From Kitasatospora acidiphila (GTDB lineage: Bacteria > Actinomycetota > Actinomycetes > Streptomycetales > Streptomycetaceae): 64,000 nucleotides of DNA. The stretch is from assembly GCF_006636205.1 (NCBI RefSeq), contig NZ_VIGB01000003.1:3648501-3712500 (forward strand), read 5' to 3'. How positions within the stretch are numbered: the stretch's first letter is position 1; each line of letters opens with the position of its first letter. Below, in pieces: positions 25,505 through 35,175 of this stretch. The notes beneath the pieces were generated by a model that was not told the origin of the DNA, ran no database searches, and was given only the letters and a program-made list of their open reading frames with translations. The position numbers and the translations under genes were made by a program.

Positions 25505-26206
25505 TCAACCGGCTGAAGCCAGGACCCCCAGCAACGCGCCCAGCAGCATGCACGGGCCGAACGGCAGGGGGTCCTTGGCTTTGGCGCGACCGGTCGCCAG
25601 CAGCACCACGCCCCAGACGGCCGCCAGCAGGAAGCCGGCCAGCCAGCCCTGGAACAGGGTGCGCCAGCCGTACCAGCCGAGCAGCGCGCCGAGGGTGGGG
25701 GCCAGCTTGGCATCGCCCAGGCCCATCGGGCCGGCCAGCGCCATCGCGCCGTAGACCGCGAGGAAGAGCAGTGCGCCGAGCAGGCAGCGGGTGAGGGCGC
25801 CGGTCCGCTGCGTCAGCAGACCGGCGGTCACCAGCAGGACCGCCGTGCCGCCGGCCAGCGGCAGGGTCAGCGCATCGGGCAGCCGGTGCACCGCGAGGTC
25901 CACGAAGGCCAGCACCACCCCGAACAGCGCGACCCAGCAGAGCACCGGCACGACCGGCCAGCCCGCCACCGAGCCGATCGCCGCACCCGCCGCCACCGCG
26001 GCCAGCTCCACCGTCCCCGCCCGGGCCCCGACCGCCGTCCGGCAGCCGCGGCAGCGCCCGGTGGGCGGCAGCGCCAGCAGTCCCCGCCCGCACCCGGGGC
26101 AGCGGGCCGCCGGCTCCCCGTACCCGACGGCGTACCGCGCCGCCGCTCCCCGCAGCCAGGGCGCGGCGACCGCGCCCGCGAGCATTCCGCCGACCAGTCC
26201 GATCAC
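25505..26206 (-). CDS. A24 family prepilin peptidase
   Basis: A 233-aa membrane aspartyl protease. An N-terminal cytoplasmic zinc-type knuckle is present (CPGC at 36-39 and CRGC at 52-55), followed by about six helices. The two catalytic Asp regions are AFVDLAVHRLPD and MGLGDAKL, the latter being the GxGD motif. It would cleave type IV or Tad-type prepilin leaders; no pilin genes lie nearby. The GTG at 26206 is chosen because AGAGGGG is just upstream. Its stop is 8 bases from the lectin stop in convergent orientation. Confidence 0.9.
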   Translation of the reverse strand: MIGLVGGMLAGAVAAPWLRGAAARYAVGYGEPAARCPGCGRGLLALPPTGRCRGCRTAVGARAGTVELAAVAAGAAIGSVAGWPVVPVLCWVALFGVVLAFVDLAVHRLPDALTLPLAGGTAVLLVTAGLLTQRTGALTRCLLGALLFLAVYGAMALAGPMGLGDAKLAPTLGALLGWYGWRTLFQGWLAGFLLAAVWGVVLLATGRAKAKDPLPFGPCMLLGALLGVLASAG

Positions 26207-26323
26207 GCAGACCCCTCTACCCCTCCGGGCGGCGGCCACGCCCGCCGCGGCACACCGTGATCCGCGTCGCTCCTGCGCCGCATTCGACGCGACGGCGGGC
26301 GGTGGGCCCGTATCGTTTTGCGC

Positions 26324-27538
26324 ATGCAGGTCACCCAGTCCAGCAAGCTCGCCAATGTCTGCTACGACATCCGCGGTCCGGTGCTCGACGAGGCGATGCG
26401 GCTGGAAGGCCAGGGGCATCGCATCCTCAAGCTCAACACCGGCAACCCGGCCGCCTTCGGCTTCGAGGCCCCGCCCGAGATCCTGCACGACATCCTGCAG
26501 AACCTCTCCTCGGCGCACGGCTACGGCGACTCCAAGGGCCTGCTGTCGGCCCGCCGCGCGGTGGTGATGCACTACGAGGAGCGCGGCCTGCACGGGCTGA
26601 CCGTCGAGGACGTCTTCCTGGGCAACGGCGTCTCCGAACTGATCCAGCTCGCCATGACGGCACTGCTGGACCACGGCGACGAGGTGCTGGTGCCCGCGCC
26701 CGACTACCCGCTGTGGACCGCCTCGGTCTCCCTGGCCGGCGGCACCGCGGTGCACTACCGCTGCGACGAGCAGGCCGAGTGGTACCCGGACCTGGACGAC
26801 ATGGCGGCCAAGATCACCTCCCGCACCAAGGCGATCGTGGTGATCAACCCCAACAACCCGACCGGCGCGGTCTATCCGCGCGAGGTGCTGGAGGGGATCG
26901 TCGAACTGGCCCGCCGGCACCGGCTGGTGATCTACGCGGACGAGATCTACGACAAGATCCTCTACGACGGCGTGGAGCACGTGCCGCTGGCCACCCTGGC
27001 GCCCGACCTGTTCTGCGTCACCTTCAACGGCATGTCCAAGTCCTACCGGGTGGCGGGCTTCCGCTCCGGCTGGATGGTGCTCTCCGGTGACCGGCAGCGG
27101 GCCGCCAACTACATCGAGGGCCTGAACGTGCTGGCCAGCATGCGGCTGTGCGCCAACATGCCGGCCCAGCACGCGGTGGCGGCGGCGCTCGGCGGCCGGC
27201 AGTCGATCAAGGACCTGGTGCTGCCGGGCGGGCGGCTGCTGGAATCCCGGGACGCCGCCTACCGGCTGCTCAACGAGATCCCCGGGGTGAGCTGCGTCAA
27301 GCCGCGCGGCGCGCTCTACGCCTTCCCGCGCCTCGACCCGTCGGTCTACAAGATCAAGGACGACGCACAGATGGTGCTGGACCTGCTGCGCTCCCAGCGG
27401 ATCCTGATCGTGCAGGGCACCGGCTTCAACTGGCCCGAGCCGGACCACTTCCGGCTGGTCACGCTGCCGCGCCCGGAGGACATCGAGGACGCGGTCACCC
27501 GGATCGGCGAGTTCCTCGCGGGATACGTCCAGCCCTGA
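26324..27538 (+). CDS. alaA: Alanine transaminase AlaA-like PLP enzyme
   Basis: A 404-aa class I/II aminotransferase. It closely follows E. coli AlaA along its length (SSKLANVCYDIRGPVLDEA, GYGDSKGL, VINPNNPTGAVY, FNWPEPDHFRLVTLPR). The PLP-binding lysine is K239 in GMSKSYRVAGFR. It moves the amino group between glutamate and pyruvate in the cytoplasm. The ATG at 26324 has no Shine-Dalgarno sequence. TATCGT (26311-26316) ends 7 bases before it, so the mRNA is probably leaderless. A TTG two codons upstream is an alternative start. A very strong 18-bp terminator follows. Confidence 0.95.
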   Translation: MQVTQSSKLANVCYDIRGPVLDEAMRLEGQGHRILKLNTGNPAAFGFEAPPEILHDILQNLSSAHGYGDSKGLLSARRAVVMHYEERGLHGLTVEDVFLGNGVSELIQLAMTALLDHGDEVLVPAPDYPLWTASVSLAGGTAVHYRCDEQAEWYPDLDDMAAKITSRTKAIVVINPNNPTGAVYPREVLEGIVELARRHRLVIYADEIYDKILYDGVEHVPLATLAPDLFCVTFNGMSKSYRVAGFRSGWMVLSGDRQRAANYIEGLNVLASMRLCANMPAQHAVAAALGGRQSIKDLVLPGGRLLESRDAAYRLLNEIPGVSCVKPRGALYAFPRLDPSVYKIKDDAQMVLDLLRSQRILIVQGTGFNWPEPDHFRLVTLPRPEDIEDAVTRIGEFLAGYVQP

Positions 27539-27555
27539 TCCGTCAGCGCGCAAAC

Positions 27556-27596
27556 GCCGTGCGGCCCTGATGACCGAGTCATCAGGGCCGCACGGC
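27556..27596. terminator. Bidirectional terminator, alaA / pckG
   Basis: GCCGTGCGGCCCTGATGA (27556-27573) pairs perfectly with TCATCAGGGCCGCACGGC (27579-27596), an 18-bp stem with a 5-base loop between convergent genes. Confidence 0.92.
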
Positions 27597-27621
27597 CTTC
27601 AGGGATCAAGCACTGTGGGCA

Positions 27622-29448
27622 TCAGCCCAGGCGCTTCACCAGCGCGTTGTACTCGTCCCAGAGCGCCTCGGGGGTGTGCTCACCGAACATCTCCAGGTGG
27701 GCCGGGATCAGCGCGGCCTCCTGGCGCCAGATGTCGGCGTCCACCGAGAAGAGCAGCTCGCGGTCGGCGTCGGCGAGCTCCAGGCCGTCCAGGTCGAAGC
27801 TCTCGACCGTGGGCAGCACGCCGATCGGGGTCTCGACGCCCTCGGCGGTGCCCTCCAGGCGGTCGACGACCCACTTGAGCACCCGGCTGTTCTCGCCGTA
27901 GCCCGGCCAGACGAACTTGCCGTCGTTGTTCTTGCGGAACCAGTTGACGTAGTAGATCTTCGGCAGCTTGCCGGCGTCGGCCTCGGCGCCGATCTTCAGC
28001 CAGTGCGCGAAGTAGTCGCCCATGTTGTAGCCGCAGAACGGCAGCATCGCGAACGGGTCGCGGCGCAGCTCGCCGACCGTGCCCTCGGCGGCGGCGGTCT
28101 TCTCGGAGGCGATGTTGGCGCCCAGGAAGACGCCGTGCTGCCAGTCGAAGGACTCGGTCACCAGCGGGACGGCGGTGGCCCGGCGGCCGCCGAACAGGAT
28201 CGCCGAGATCGGCACGCCCGCCTGGTCCTCCCACTCGGGGGCGATGGTCGGGCACTGCGCGGCCGGGACGGCGAACCGCGCGTTGGGGTGGGCGGCCGGG
28301 GTGTCCGAGGCCGGGGTCCAGTCGTTGCCGCGCCAGTCGGTCAGGTGCGCCGGGGGCTCCTCGGTGAGGCCCTCCCACCACACGTCGCCGTCGTCGGTCA
28401 GCGCGACGTTGGTGAAGACGGTGTTGCCCCAGAGGGTCTTGATCGCGTTGGCGTTGGTGTCCTCGCCGGTGCCGGGGGCCACACCGAAGAAGCCGGCCTC
28501 CGGGTTGATGGCGTAGAGGCGGCCGTCGGCGCCGAACCGCATCCAGGCGATGTCGTCACCGATGGTCTCCACCTTCCAGCCCGGGATGGTGGGCTGGAGC
28601 ATGGCGAGGTTGGTCTTGCCGCAGGCCGACGGGAAGGCGGCGGCCACGTACTTCGCCTCGCCGCTCGGCGGGGTGAGCTTGAGGATCAGCATGTGCTCGG
28701 CCAGCCAGCCCTCGTCGCGGGCCATGGTCGAGGCGATCCGCAGCGCGTAGCACTTCTTGCCGAGCAGGGCGTTGCCGCCGTAGCCGGAGCCGAAGGACCA
28801 GATCTCCTTGGTCTCCGGGAAGTGCGAGATGTACTTGGTGGTGTTGCACGGCCACGGGACGTCCTGCTCGCCCTCGGACAGCGGGGCACCGACGGTGTGC
28901 ACGGCCTTGACGAAGTCGCCGTCCTCGCCGAGCTGGTCCAGCACGGCCTGGCCCATCCGGGTCATCACGCGCATGGAGACGGCGACGTAGGCGGAGTCGG
29001 TGATCTCGACGCCGTAGGCGGCCAGCGGGGAGCCGACCGGACCCATCGAGAACGGCACGACGTACATCGTGCGGCCCTTCATGGCGCCCCGGAAGAGGCC
29101 CTCCTCGCCGCTGAAGATCTCCCGCATCTCGGCGGGGGCCTTCCAGTGGTTGGTCGGGCCGGCGTCCTCTTCCTTCTCTGAGCAGATGAAGGTGCGGTCC
29201 TCGACGCGGGCGACGTCACGCGGGTCGGACGCCGCGTAGTACGAGTTGGGGCGCTTGTCCTCGTTCAGCTTGGTGAAGGTGCCCTGCTCGACCAGCAGGT
29301 CGGCGAGCCGCTGGTACTCCTCCTCCGAGCCGTCGCACCACACGACGCGGTCCGGCTGGGTGAGCTCCGCGATCTCGTTGACCCAGGCCAGCAGCTGGGC
29401 GTGGCGGGTGGGGGCAGCCGTGCTGACGGCAGAGATCTCGTTCGACAC
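27622..29448 (-). CDS. pckG: GTP-dependent phosphoenolpyruvate carboxykinase
   Basis: A 608-aa cytosolic enzyme converting oxaloacetate and GTP to PEP, GDP and CO2 in gluconeogenesis and anaplerotic balance. The GTP-type P-loop is [12 protein letters not shown]. Other family blocks are the metal/substrate site [33 protein letters not shown] and [25 protein letters not shown]. Length matches the GTP class and not the ATP class (about 530). It starts with GTG at 29448 behind GGAG. The operator-like repeats at 29681-29712 lie in the divergent region shared with trhA, but more than 200 bases upstream of this start. Confidence 0.97.
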   Translation of the reverse strand: MSNEISAVSTAAPTRHAQLLAWVNEIAELTQPDRVVWCDGSEEEYQRLADLLVEQGTFTKLNEDKRPNSYYAASDPRDVARVEDRTFICSEKEEDAGPTNHWKAPAEMREIFSGEEGLFRGAMKGRTMYVVPFSMGPVGSPLAAYGVEITDSAYVAVSMRVMTRMGQAVLDQLGEDGDFVKAVHTVGAPLSEGEQDVPWPCNTTKYISHFPETKEIWSFGSGYGGNALLGKKCYALRIASTMARDEGWLAEHMLILKLTPPSGEAKYVAAAFPSACGKTNLAMLQPTIPGWKVETIGDDIAWMRFGADGRLYAINPEAGFFGVAPGTGEDTNANAIKTLWGNTVFTNVALTDDGDVWWEGLTEEPPAHLTDWRGNDWTPASDTPAAHPNARFAVPAAQCPTIAPEWEDQAGVPISAILFGGRRATAVPLVTESFDWQHGVFLGANIASEKTAAAEGTVGELRRDPFAMLPFCGYNMGDYFAHWLKIGAEADAGKLPKIYYVNWFRKNNDGKFVWPGYGENSRVLKWVVDRLEGTAEGVETPIGVLPTVESFDLDGLELADADRELLFSVDADIWRQEAALIPAHLEMFGEHTPEALWDEYNALVKRLG

Positions 29449-29680
29449 GATCGCTCCGTTTCACGCCTGATCGACCGCGATCAGGGCGTCCGGGGGTTGA
29501 GGGTGCTTACACCGTAGCTCCGGCCTTCAAGGGGTAATTGAGCTTCACGGCACTCTTGCCGCAAACTTTGCTACATCATGGACAAAAACTGGCAGTTCCT
29601 GCTTGAGGATCGGCAGACCTCAACGTTGCCTCGATCACATCCGACCACTCCAGATTGTCCAAAAGTGTCAGAGGCCACTT

Positions 29681-29712
29681 CCTACCTGTAGGTAACCTAC
29701 GGAACCGTAGGT
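29681..29712. promoter_or_regulatory. Four alternating CCTAC/GTAGG half-sites before trhA
   Basis: CCTAC-CT-GTAGG (29681-29692), GTAGGT-A-ACCTAC (29688-29700) and ACCTACGG-AA-CCGTAGGT (29695-29712) overlap to give four alternating half-sites. They end 3 bases before the trhA ATG. This looks like a cooperative repressor site; the regulator is not identified. Confidence 0.6.
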
Positions 29713-29715
29713 AGC

Positions 29716-30456
29716 ATGTCGCGCATGACTGCGGATCAGAACGCGCGCGCGGGAGCCACGCTCGGACTTGCCGGCGGCTCGCTGGGGGTTGTGGGGGCAG
29801 CCGAAACGGAACCGGCCCTACCGGCGAAACCGGCTTGGCGGGGGTGGCTGCACGCGGGGATGTTCCCGGCCGCGCTGGCCGCCGGCATCGTGCTGATCTG
29901 CCTGGCGGACTCCACCCAGGGCCGGATCGCCTGCGCGCTCTACTCGGTGACCGCCTGGCTGCTGTTCGGCGTCAGCGCCGTCTACCACCGGTTCACCTGG
30001 GGGCCGCGCGGTGAGGCGATCCTGCGGCGGCTGGACCACGCGAACATCTTCCTGATCATCGCGGGCACCTACACGCCGTTCACCATCCTGCTGCTGCACG
30101 GCGGACGGCAGGAGCTGCTGCTCTGGCTGGTCTGGGGCGGCGCGCTGGCCGGCATAGCGTTCCGGGTGTTCTGGGTCGGCGCACCGCGCTGGCTCTACAC
30201 ACCCTGCTACCTCGCGCTGGGCTGGGCCGCGATCTTCTTCATGCCGGACTTCCTGCACACCGGCGGCGTCGCGGTGATCACCCTGATGATCGTCGGCGGG
30301 GTGCTCTACAGCGTGGGCGGCGTGATCTACGGGCTCAAGCGGCCCGATCCGTCACCGCGTTGGTTCGGGTTCCACGAAGTCTTCCACGCCTTCACCCTCG
30401 GGGCCTTCATCGTGCAGTACGTGGGCGTCTCCCTGGTGGCCTACACCGCCGCCTGA
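29716..30456 (+). CDS. trhA: Hemolysin III / TrhA (PAQR) membrane protein
   Basis: A 246-aa protein with seven hydrophobic helices typical of the PAQR/hemolysin III family. Conserved family residues include the His in VSAVYHRF, LDHANIFLIIAGTYTP, and the C-terminal HEVFHAFTLGAF. Bacterial members affect membrane energetics and lipid homeostasis; the biochemical activity is unsettled. The ATG at 29716 is used; ATG three codons later (29725) is possible. A cluster of palindromic half-sites abuts the start codon. Its last 105 bases overlap a convergent ORF on the minus strand. Confidence 0.9.
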   Translation: MSRMTADQNARAGATLGLAGGSLGVVGAAETEPALPAKPAWRGWLHAGMFPAALAAGIVLICLADSTQGRIACALYSVTAWLLFGVSAVYHRFTWGPRGEAILRRLDHANIFLIIAGTYTPFTILLLHGGRQELLLWLVWGGALAGIAFRVFWVGAPRWLYTPCYLALGWAAIFFMPDFLHTGGVAVITLMIVGGVLYSVGGVIYGLKRPDPSPRWFGFHEVFHAFTLGAFIVQYVGVSLVAYTAA

Positions 30457-30750
30457 CATCCCGTGCCGGACCGCCCGGGAGTTGTGCGCCGCGGTGCGCA
30501 GCTCCCGGGCCCGGGCGCACCGGTCGCAGTGCGCGGCGTCCGGGCGGTGGTCCGCCCGGTGGTGCGGGTCATGGGCCAGATGCCGGAACCGGCGGCCGAC
30601 ATGGATCATCACCAGCAGCGCCTCGACCCCGGCGACCGCCCAGACCAGGGGCGCGCCCCCGCCCAGATAGGCGGCCACCACCGCGAGCGCCGCGCCGACC
30701 ACCACGACCGTGCCCCAGAACTGCAGATCCTGAGCATCCTTCACGGCCAT
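30352..30750 (-). CDS. Small two-helix membrane protein, unknown
   Basis: An ORF of 132 codons. The first 65 residues hold two hydrophobic helices, followed by a His-rich loop (HDPHHRADHR) and CDRCARARE, then a low-complexity tail that overlaps the 3' end of trhA on the other strand. The ATG at 30750 is preceded by GGAGAGG at 5 bases. The first 95 residues look like a genuine protein. The tail is probably coding only because no stop occurs. No family is recognised. Confidence 0.55.
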   Translation of the reverse strand: MAVKDAQDLQFWGTVVVVGAALAVVAAYLGGGAPLVWAVAGVEALLVMIHVGRRFRHLAHDPHHRADHRPDAAHCDRCARARELRTAAHNSRAVRHGMSGGGVGHQGDAHVLHDEGPEGEGVEDFVEPEPTR

Positions 30751-30888
30751 CGCCACCTCTCCCCATCCTGACCCAGTGGCACATCGTATCCACTGACAGT
30801 GACAGGGAGTAGCCGTTGCCGGGCGAACACTGCATCAATGTTTCATCAACTCCCGGTGCCCGCACGGTTCGCGTGGCCACCAACCGTT

Positions 30889-31737
30889 CTACTTACGGAA
30901 GTTGATGATCACACTGTCCGCAACCGGCCGGAACCCGATCTTCTGGTAGATGGAGTTGCTGGTCGGATTGGCCAGATCGGTGTAGAGCAGCACCTCGGTG
31001 GCACCGCGCTCCCGGGCCACCTCGCAGATGCCGGCCGTCACCGCGCTGGCGTAGCCGTGGCCGCGCGCCTCGGGCGGGGTGTAGACCGGGCCGATCCGGG
31101 TCATCCCGACGATCACCTGGGACAGCCCCGCGAGCGAGACCGGGCGGCCGGCCTCGTCCTCCCAGATGAAGAACTCACCGGCCAGGGTGCGCTGGGTGGC
31201 TATGCCCACGGCGTCGAAGCCGGGGAAACCGACGAACTCGAAGAAGGCCGCCAGCCAGGGCACCAGCAGCTCGTGGTCGTCCGGGGTGGCTGGGCGAAGC
31301 CGTCCCGGCACCGCCGGCACTGCCAACTCGCCGAGCCGGTAGAGCCGCTGCTCCTCGTGGACGGTCGCGGTGGCACCGGTGTGCGCGGCCCAGGCGTCGG
31401 CGAAGGCCCGGGCCTCGGCCGTGCCGCCGCCAACCCCGGTCACATCCGGCGCGTCGGCCAGCAGGTCGGCCAGCTCGACGGCGGCCCGCACCGGCATGGT
31501 GCTCAGCCGGATCCCCTGCGGCGGCGTCTGCAGCCAGGCGCCGGCCACCGGCGCGTCCGCGCTCGGCCGCCACCAGCCGTGGCGCGGCGCCTGCCCGGGG
31601 TCACCGCCGGTCAGCCGGCCCTGCTCCAGGCGGTGCAGCAGGGTCAGCAGCACGGTGTTCTCGGCCGGGTAGGCGGTCAGGAAGTCGCCGGCCTGGGTGC
31701 GGTACTCGGGCAGCGAGTCGGTGAAGGTCCACGTCAT
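30889..31737 (-). CDS. GNAT family N-acetyltransferase
   Basis: A 282-aa acetyltransferase. The C-terminal half holds the GNAT core. The acetyl-CoA loop is in VYTPPEARGHGYASAV (R/Q-x-x-G-x-G/A), followed by LYTDLANPTSNSIYQKIGF, a typical motif B. The N-terminal half (ENTVLLTLLHRLEQG) is the extra domain seen in streptomycete proteins that begin MTWT. The substrate is unknown. The ATG at 31737 is chosen on that family pattern; ATG at 31755 is the next candidate. It follows the DUF255 gene on the same strand after 46 bases. Confidence 0.88.
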   Translation of the reverse strand: MTWTFTDSLPEYRTQAGDFLTAYPAENTVLLTLLHRLEQGRLTGGDPGQAPRHGWWRPSADAPVAGAWLQTPPQGIRLSTMPVRAAVELADLLADAPDVTGVGGGTAEARAFADAWAAHTGATATVHEEQRLYRLGELAVPAVPGRLRPATPDDHELLVPWLAAFFEFVGFPGFDAVGIATQRTLAGEFFIWEDEAGRPVSLAGLSQVIVGMTRIGPVYTPPEARGHGYASAVTAGICEVARERGATEVLLYTDLANPTSNSIYQKIGFRPVADSVIINFRK

Positions 31738-31783
31738 CCACCGATCCTGGGCCATCGGCGACCGGTCGCGCACCCGGTTTTGG

Positions 31784-33829
31784 CTACCGGCGGGCGGCCA
31801 CCTTGACGGCCAGCTCCGCCGCGCTGGAGGTCGGCGCCTCGCAGGCGAAGTGCCGGCAGACGTAGGCGGCCGGCGCACCGTCCAGCAGCGGACGGTCGGC
31901 CAGCAGCGCCACCTCCGCCTCGCCGCCGGGCACCCCGCGGGCCACCACGGCGCCCGGTGCGGTGCCGAGCAGCGCGGTGCGGTGCAGCTCGGCGGTGCGC
32001 GGGTCGTCCGCCGGGCCGACCACGGCCACCTCGCGCGGGCCGTCCAGCAGCGCCTCGGCGGTGGCCAGGCCCCAGCCGACGAACCGCGGCGCCCGGGCGC
32101 CCAGCGCGCCGACCACGCCCAACGCCCGCTCGGCGGCGGTGCGGTGGCGCTCCGAGCCGGTGTACGCGGCGTAGGACAGCAGGGCTTGGGCGGCGGCCGT
32201 CCAGCCGGAGGGGGTGGCGTTGTCGGTCGGGTCCTGCGGGCGCCGGATCAGCTCCTCGGCGTCGTTCGCGGTGTCGTACAGGCTGCCCGAGGCCTCGTCG
32301 GTGAAGTGCAGCAGGACGGTGTCCAGCAGCCCGCCGGCCAGCTGCAGCCAGGAGGCCTCGCCGGTCACCGCGTACAGCGCGAGGAAGCCCTCGGCGGTGT
32401 CCGCGTAGTCCTCCAGCACCCCGGCGTTGCCGCCCGGCTTGCCGTCCCGGGAGGTGCGCAGCAGGCGCCCGGCGGCGTCCAGATGGACCGAGAGCAGCAG
32501 GTCGGCGGCCCTCGTTGCGGCCTCCACCAGGTCGGGGCGGTCCAGCAGCGCGCCGCACTCGGCCAGCGCGGCGATCGCCAGCCCGTTCCAGGCGGCCACC
32601 ACCTTGTCGTCCCGGGCCGGCGCGGGGCGCTCGGCACGGGCCCGCAGCAGCCGCGTCCTGATCTCCTGGTACTCCGCCAAGTCCTCGGGGTCATCCGGCA
32701 GTTGGAGCACGGAGGCGCCCTGCTCGAAGGTTCCCTCGGCGGTCACGGAGAACAGCCGGGCCGCGCTCGCGGCGTCCGCCGGGCCGAGCGCGTCCACCAA
32801 CTGCCCCGGCTCCCAGACGTAGTAGGCCCCCTCGGCGGTCTGCCCGGTCTGCGGGTCGATGCTGTCCGCGTCCAGCGCGGAGGCGAACCCACCCTCAGGG
32901 GTGCCGAGTTCGCGCACCATGAAGTCCGCGCTCTCCAGGGCGACCCGGCGGGCCAGCGGGTCGCCGGTGGCCCGCCACAGGTGCAGGTAGACCCGGCAGA
33001 GCAGGGCGTTGTCGTAGAGCATCTTCTCGAAGTGCGGCACCACCCAGTCGGCGTCCACCGAGTACCGGGCGAAGCCGCCGGCCAGTTGGTCGTAGATGCC
33101 GCCGCGGGCCATCGCCTCGGCCGTCCGCGCCACCAGCTCCAGCGCCTCGGGCGACCCGGTCCTGGCGTGGTGGCGCAGCAGGAACTCCAGCACCATGGAC
33201 GGCGGGAACTTCGGCGCCCCGCCGAAACCGCCGCGCGCCGGGTCGAAGCCGCGCCGCAGCCCCGCCACCGCCTGCTCCAGCTCCTCGGCCCCGGGGGCCG
33301 GCAGCCCGCTCCCGGCCCCGAACACCCCGGCCCGCTCCGCCAGTTCGGCCCGGATCCGCCCGGCCACCTCGGCCACCTCGTCCCGCCGCTCCCGCCAGGC
33401 GGCGTCCACCCCCTCCAGCACCTGCCGGAAGCTCGGCATCCCGTGCCGGGGCTGCGGCGGGAAGTACGTCCCGAAGTAGAACGGCTCCTTGTCGGGCGTC
33501 AGGAACACCGTCATCGGCCACCCGCCCTGCCCGGTCGCCGCCTGCACCGCCTCCATGTACACGGCATCCACATCCGGCCGCTCCTCCCGATCCACCTTGA
33601 CGGCGACGAAGCGCTCGTTCAGGTAGTCGGCGAGCCGGGCGTCCTCGAAACTCTCATGCGCCATCACATGGCACCAGTGGCACGCCGCATAACCGACGGA
33701 GAGCAGCACCGGCACCCCCCGCCGCGCCGCCTCCTCGAACGCCTCGGGCCCCCACTCCCGCCAGTCCACGGGGTTGTCGGCGTGCTGCTGGAGGTAGGGG
33801 GACGTGGCGTCGGCCAGGCGGTTCACCAT
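31784..33829 (-). CDS. DUF255 thioredoxin-fold / six-hairpin protein (YyaL)
   Basis: A 681-aa cytoplasmic protein of the YyaL/SSP411 family. The N-terminal thioredoxin-like domain has the redox motif CHWCH (C50 and C53). A glycosidase-like alpha/alpha barrel follows (residues about 200-600), with family motifs [17 protein letters not shown] and [14 protein letters not shown]. The C-terminal part includes [19 protein letters not shown] sequence. The biochemical function of the family is not settled. In streptomycetes it is often encoded within a few kilobases of mca, as here. Confidence 0.92.
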   Translation of the reverse strand: MVNRLADATSPYLQQHADNPVDWREWGPEAFEEAARRGVPVLLSVGYAACHWCHVMAHESFEDARLADYLNERFVAVKVDREERPDVDAVYMEAVQAATGQGGWPMTVFLTPDKEPFYFGTYFPPQPRHGMPSFRQVLEGVDAAWRERRDEVAEVAGRIRAELAERAGVFGAGSGLPAPGAEELEQAVAGLRRGFDPARGGFGGAPKFPPSMVLEFLLRHHARTGSPEALELVARTAEAMARGGIYDQLAGGFARYSVDADWVVPHFEKMLYDNALLCRVYLHLWRATGDPLARRVALESADFMVRELGTPEGGFASALDADSIDPQTGQTAEGAYYVWEPGQLVDALGPADAASAARLFSVTAEGTFEQGASVLQLPDDPEDLAEYQEIRTRLLRARAERPAPARDDKVVAAWNGLAIAALAECGALLDRPDLVEAATRAADLLLSVHLDAAGRLLRTSRDGKPGGNAGVLEDYADTAEGFLALYAVTGEASWLQLAGGLLDTVLLHFTDEASGSLYDTANDAEELIRRPQDPTDNATPSGWTAAAQALLSYAAYTGSERHRTAAERALGVVGALGARAPRFVGWGLATAEALLDGPREVAVVGPADDPRTAELHRTALLGTAPGAVVARGVPGGEAEVALLADRPLLDGAPAAYVCRHFACEAPTSSAAELAVKVAARR

Positions 33830-34047
33830 GGCCGCAGTATCTCAGCTGGCCGGCCCGCTGTGCGGACGGCCTCACCAACACGCCGAGGAACCGGCCTCGC
33901 CATTTGAACGGCAGTCCGCCAATCAGTGCTCTGCTCCACCGCGTGGCGCGTTCGGGCGGAACGACCTGCAGTTCTGTGCAGCAGCATGCCCCCGCCTCCC
34001 CGACCGTGGCCGATGATGACCCCATGCCGGCGAGTAGGAGAAGTGGC
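33830..34047. other. Intergenic region before the small ORF
   Basis: Together with the small ORF and its 3' flank, this is a 378-base stretch between the DUF255 gene and the hydrolase. It is probably the promoter region for divergent genes; no strong element was recognised. Confidence 0.4.
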
Positions 34048-34170
34048 GTGAGTGAGCCCACCGGAAACCAGGTGCGTACTACCGGTCATCGTGACCAGCG
34101 CGCGGCTGCGGCGGCCCCTGCGAGCTACCGGCCCCGCATGGCTGGGCTGGCTATAGCCTTCCCCGATTGA
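34048..34170 (+). CDS. Possible 40-aa ORF upstream of the hydrolase
   Basis: A GTG at 34048 has GGAGAAG 6 bases upstream and opens a 40-codon frame (MSEPTGNQVRTTGHRDQ..., ending GLAIAFPD). It ends 37 bases before the hydrolase start. No family is recognised. It could be a real small protein, a leader peptide or the remnant of a larger gene. The ribosome binding site is the only real support. Confidence 0.35.
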   Translation: MSEPTGNQVRTTGHRDQRAAAAAPASYRPRMAGLAIAFPD

Positions 34171-34207
34171 CCGTCCGACACCCACCACCCCGTACGGAGC
34201 CGCACAC

Positions 34208-35005
34208 ATGACCTGGGCCGAACACACCGTGATCCGCGACGGCGTCCGCCTCTCCTGTCGCGACACGGACGGCACGGGCCGGCCCGTCGTTCTGCTGCAC
34301 GGTCTGGCCGGGCACGCCGGCGAGTGGGACGCCCTCACGGCACGGCTGAGCCCCCGTCACCGCGTGGTCGCGGTTGACCAGCGCGGCCACGGCGCCAGCG
34401 AACGCCGGCCCGGCGACGTCTCGCGCGCCGCGTACGTCGCCGACACGGCGACTGTCCTGGAGACCCTCGACCTGCGCGGGGCCGTACTGGTCGGCCAGTC
34501 ACTCGGCGGCCACACCGCCATGCTCACCGCCGCCACCCACCCCGAGCGAGTCGACGCGCTCGTCCTGATCGAGGCCGGCGCAGCCGCGGCGAGCCCCAAC
34601 GTCCAGGCAGAGGTGAGCGGTTGGCTCGACTCCTGGCCCTGCCCGTTCCCCTCCCGCGAGGCGGCCGCCGTTTTCCTCGGCGGCGGTCCGGTGGGAGCGG
34701 GCTGGGCGGCGGGGTTGGAGCAGCGCACCGACGGCTGGTGGCCGCGGTTCGACCGGGACCTCATGGTCGACTCGCTCGCCGAGAACGCCCGGCGTGCCTT
34801 CTGGGCGGAGTGGGCCCGCGTCGCCTGCCCGACCCTCGTCGTGCTCGGGCAGCACGGCACCGTCCCGCCGGCCGAGCTGGGCGAGATGCTCCGCCTCCGC
34901 CCGGACACGATGGCCTCCAGCATGCGCGGCACGGGCCACGACGTGCACCTGGAGCAGCCGGAGGAGCTGGCGCGCCTGCTGCTCGACTTCCTCGCTGCCC
35001 GCTGA
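34208..35005 (+). CDS. Alpha/beta hydrolase
   Basis: A 265-aa alpha/beta hydrolase. The oxyanion motif is LLHGLAGHAGEW (HG), the nucleophile Ser is in GQSLGGH, and the catalytic His is in GTGHDVHLEQP. The conserved DQRGHGAS block follows strand 4. The fold covers esterases, lipases, haloperoxidases and lactonases; the substrate cannot be assigned. It stands alone, convergent with the two-component system. Confidence 0.88.
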   Translation: MTWAEHTVIRDGVRLSCRDTDGTGRPVVLLHGLAGHAGEWDALTARLSPRHRVVAVDQRGHGASERRPGDVSRAAYVADTATVLETLDLRGAVLVGQSLGGHTAMLTAATHPERVDALVLIEAGAAAASPNVQAEVSGWLDSWPCPFPSREAAAVFLGGGPVGAGWAAGLEQRTDGWWPRFDRDLMVDSLAENARRAFWAEWARVACPTLVVLGQHGTVPPAELGEMLRLRPDTMASSMRGTGHDVHLEQPEELARLLLDFLAAR

Positions 35006-35175
35006 GTACGGCCCGTCAGGAGTGGCCTGCGGCAGCGCGATGGTCGGCGCCGCAGGTGGCGTCCTGGGCAGCACGGACGAACTCCCGCACGCGCTCAGTG
35101 GGGTTGGCGTTCAGCCACATGGGGCCCCGACCGGGCCTGCCGGCGCGCCCTTGAACCGGGCCCTGGGTGCTGGTG

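Noticed and set aside
34048..34170. Firm call of a 40-aa gene
   Set aside because: Only a ribosome binding site supports it; kept as a low-confidence feature.
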